A DNA stretch of 6,543 nt from Fidelibacterota bacterium (GTDB lineage: Bacteria; Fidelibacterota; Marinisomatia; Marinisomatales; UBA1611). A program made the position numbers and the translations under genes. This document shows, piece after piece, positions 4,885 through 6,543 of this stretch (positions are counted from its first letter, which is position 1; each line of letters begins with the position of its first letter). Location of the stretch: assembly GCA_002717915.1 (NCBI GenBank), contig PBCV01000041.1:15759-22301 (forward strand), in the 5' to 3' direction. The notes below the pieces were generated by a model. It was given only the letters and a program-made list of their open reading frames with translations, was not told the origin of the DNA and searched no databases.

Positions 4885-6543
4885 ATGCGAAAAGTGCTAT
4901 TTACAACTGTTGTTTTTCTGGGTTTATTGGCTGGTCTTTGTGCCAATGATATTGTACATCAGGGCAACACAAACAATATTCAGACAGAATTAGAACCAAA
5001 CCAGGAACCCCTGGATGATACTGTATTAAACCCCCTGAACCGTGAATGTTTGAACCATAATGCAGCATGGAACTACCTCTGGTATGGCGAAGCAGGCGTA
5101 GGAAGAGCATCCCTCTTTCTCCTTGAAGCCGGTGAATATGCGTTAGAGTCGGTTTACATTGCAGATTATTCAAACACGTGGGTTGGTTTAACAGAAGCCA
5201 CAGCGACCATTACCGTTGCCACCACAGACGCAGATGGGACCACGTTGGCGAGCATTGCTGAAGCCACAATGACCACAGATGGCTCTGTGGGTGAAGTGAC
5301 CTGGGAGAATACAACATTTGAACTTGCACAAGCAGGTTATGTTAAGGTTGTTGTGCTTAGTACAACCAGCGCTGGCGATGTTAACGCCGATGGGCAAGAA
5401 GACTTTGCTCCCTTTTTACTTTCAGACGACGGATCTGATCCCCAGGGCTGCGGTACGGACATAGACGGCGTTTATTCTGCTGGCTCTTATAACTGGGATA
5501 TAGAATTTTGTGCAAGCCCTACAGCGGATCCGCTTCCTGCTGTATTTTTCTCTGAGTACGCAGAAGGGTCAAGCAATAATAAATATTTAGAAATATATAA
5601 CGGAACCGATGCTGATGTAGATTTAACAGGATTTGCTTTTCCAAATGTCAGCAATGATCCGACAGAAGTTGGTGTGTATGAATATTGGAACACTTTCCCC
5701 GAAGGCGCTACGGTTGCTCCCGGTGATGTTTACGTTATTGGTCATGGTTCAGCCGATGAAATAATATTGGCAGAAACAGATTTCACTTTTACCTATTTAA
5801 GCAATGGAGACGATGGTTTTTGTCTTGTTGAAGGAACAGAAGACTCCTACGTAATAGTCGATTGTATTGGAGACTGGAACGGAGATCCGGGCTCAGGTTG
5901 GAGTGTTGCGGGGATTGAAAACGCAACACAAAACCATACCCTGGTCAGGAAAGACGATGTAACTGAAGGCAATGGCGGTGATTGGGCATCTTCTGCAGGC
6001 ACCAATGAAGACAATTCAGAATGGATTGTCCTTGATAATGAAGTCTGGGATTATCTTGGCTGGCACATAGATGCACCCTTTGATTGTGATTTAAATGATT
6101 TAAGTATTTATTTGCATGACTCCTACGGTGACGGCTGGAACGGCAACGTTCTCACTATTGGTGATCTAACCTTTGGTTTAGAAAGTGGGCTTGCAGACAC
6201 TACATCAGCCTGTTTAGAAGACGGCTCTTATTCAGTAACCTGTGACGGCGGCGCCTGGCAGGGTGAAGTGTCCTGGGAGATTCAAGACGCAGCAGGGACG
6301 GTCCTTCTTGCAGCCGGCGCACCCTATAGCGGTGTGCTTACCCTGGGTGAAAGCGATGATGTACCTGGCTGTACCGATCCGGACGCTGTCAACTACAATT
6401 CTGATGCAACCGTGGATGACGGTTCCTGCTACTATGCAGGCGACTCTTGCAACATTGCTATAGAGTATACGGGCGACTTTGATGGTTTAGATCCTGTTAC
6501 AGGCGCTACCACTTATGCAGGCGATGTTGAGTGGTACTCATTT
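4885..6543 (+). CDS. Secreted multidomain surface protein with lamin-tail domain (3' end outside window)
   Basis: The frame is open from the ATG at 4885 to the window edge: 553 residues and no stop. Residues 1-20 are a Sec signal peptide (MRKVLFTT, hydrophobic core, LCA before Asn21). Residues 55-210 look like a beta-rich extracellular domain; they include DVNADGQED (165-173), resembling the DxNxDGxxD calcium loop of dockerins, and scattered cysteines (55, 189, 209). Residues 220-392 form a lamin-tail (LTD) domain: FSEYAEGSSNNKYLEIYN, then NGDDGFCLVEG, CIGDWNGDPGSGW and NHTLVRKDDV. A domain from about 400 carries DSYGDGWNGN (412-421). Residues 495-515 are the Cys-bounded repeat GCTDPDAVNYNSDATVDDGSC. 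The last residues, ending GDVEWYSF, begin another domain, possibly pre-peptidase C-terminal (PPC)-like. These modules are non-catalytic and typical of adhesins or large exported enzymes; any catalytic domain or T9SS tail would lie beyond the edge. A good ribosome binding site (GGAGG) fixes the start. Confidence 0.88.
   Translation, partial: MRKVLFTTVVFLGLLAGLCANDIVHQGNTNNIQTELEPNQEPLDDTVLNPLNRECLNHNAAWNYLWYGEAGVGRASLFLLEAGEYALESVYIADYSNTWVGLTEATATITVATTDADGTTLASIAEATMTTDGSVGEVTWENTTFELAQAGYVKVVVLSTTSAGDVNADGQEDFAPFLLSDDGSDPQGCGTDIDGVYSAGSYNWDIEFCASPTADPLPAVFFSEYAEGSSNNKYLEIYNGTDADVDLTGFAFPNVSNDPTEVGVYEYWNTFPEGATVAPGDVYVIGHGSADEIILAETDFTFTYLSNGDDGFCLVEGTEDSYVIVDCIGDWNGDPGSGWSVAGIENATQNHTLVRKDDVTEGNGGDWASSAGTNEDNSEWIVLDNEVWDYLGWHIDAPFDCDLNDLSIYLHDSYGDGWNGNVLTIGDLTFGLESGLADTTSACLEDGSYSVTCDGGAWQGEVSWEIQDAAGTVLLAAGAPYSGVLTLGESDDVPGCTDPDAVNYNSDATVDDGSCYYAGDSCNIAIEYTGDFDGLDPVTGATTYAGDVEWYSF

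Noticed and set aside
4901..5693. Three minus-strand ORFs of 68-90 codons under the surface-protein gene.
   Set aside because: They are antisense to a plus-strand frame with a signal peptide and lamin-tail domain, show no domain character, and have Cys/His-rich shadow composition.
6242..6463. A 73-codon plus-strand ORF near the right edge.
   Set aside because: It lies in another frame inside the long open surface-protein gene, whose frame encodes recognisable GCTDP-type motifs; it is a shadow.
1..6543. CRISPR arrays, tRNA or rRNA genes, and insertion-sequence ends.
   Set aside because: Reading both strands showed no regularly spaced repeats, no cloverleaf-like segment and no transposase or terminal inverted repeats.

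Overview
This window most likely comes from a Gram-negative bacterium of the FCB (Fibrobacterota-Chlorobiota-Bacteroidota) assemblage. A marine lineage such as Candidatus Marinimicrobia (Neomarinimicrobiota, SAR406), or a relative, fits best. Three things point there: a type IX secretion (T9SS) type A sorting tail on one secreted protein; a primary sigma factor of the short Bacteroidota-like kind; and a secreted multidomain protein with DSYGDGWNGN and GCTDPxAxNYN signatures, which are common in marine FCB genomes. The assignment is inferred from protein style, not from a marker-gene search.

Layout, left to right. (1) The 3' part of a DUF885-family putative metallopeptidase (+, cut by the left edge). 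(2) Close behind it, a secreted class II glutamine amidotransferase-like Ntn hydrolase with a C-terminal T9SS sorting domain (+). (3) A primary-type sigma-70 factor (rpoD, +), which ends in a strong intrinsic terminator. (4) Convergent to it, a solitary DNA methyltransferase of the SPPY (N4-cytosine/N6-adenine) type (-), with no restriction endonuclease in view. (5) An AT-rich divergent intergenic region of about 290 bp, holding a 16-bp palindrome near the methyltransferase start and a plausible extended -10 promoter facing right. (6) A secreted, multidomain, probably surface-anchored protein with a lamin-tail domain (+). It starts after a strong Shine-Dalgarno sequence that sits in the loop of a small inverted repeat, and it runs off the right edge with no stop codon.

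Genes 1 and 2 may be co-transcribed and would both act outside the cytoplasm on peptides or amides. The sigma factor is a housekeeping gene, and nothing ties it functionally to its neighbours. The methyltransferase and its AT-rich flank look like an accessory insertion between the sigma factor and the surface-protein gene. Genes 2 and 6 would both leave through the Sec system, and gene 2 then through T9SS. I found no convincing new multi-gene system. The most unusual single item is the exported amidotransferase, whose predicted signal-peptidase cut would directly expose its catalytic N-terminal cysteine.
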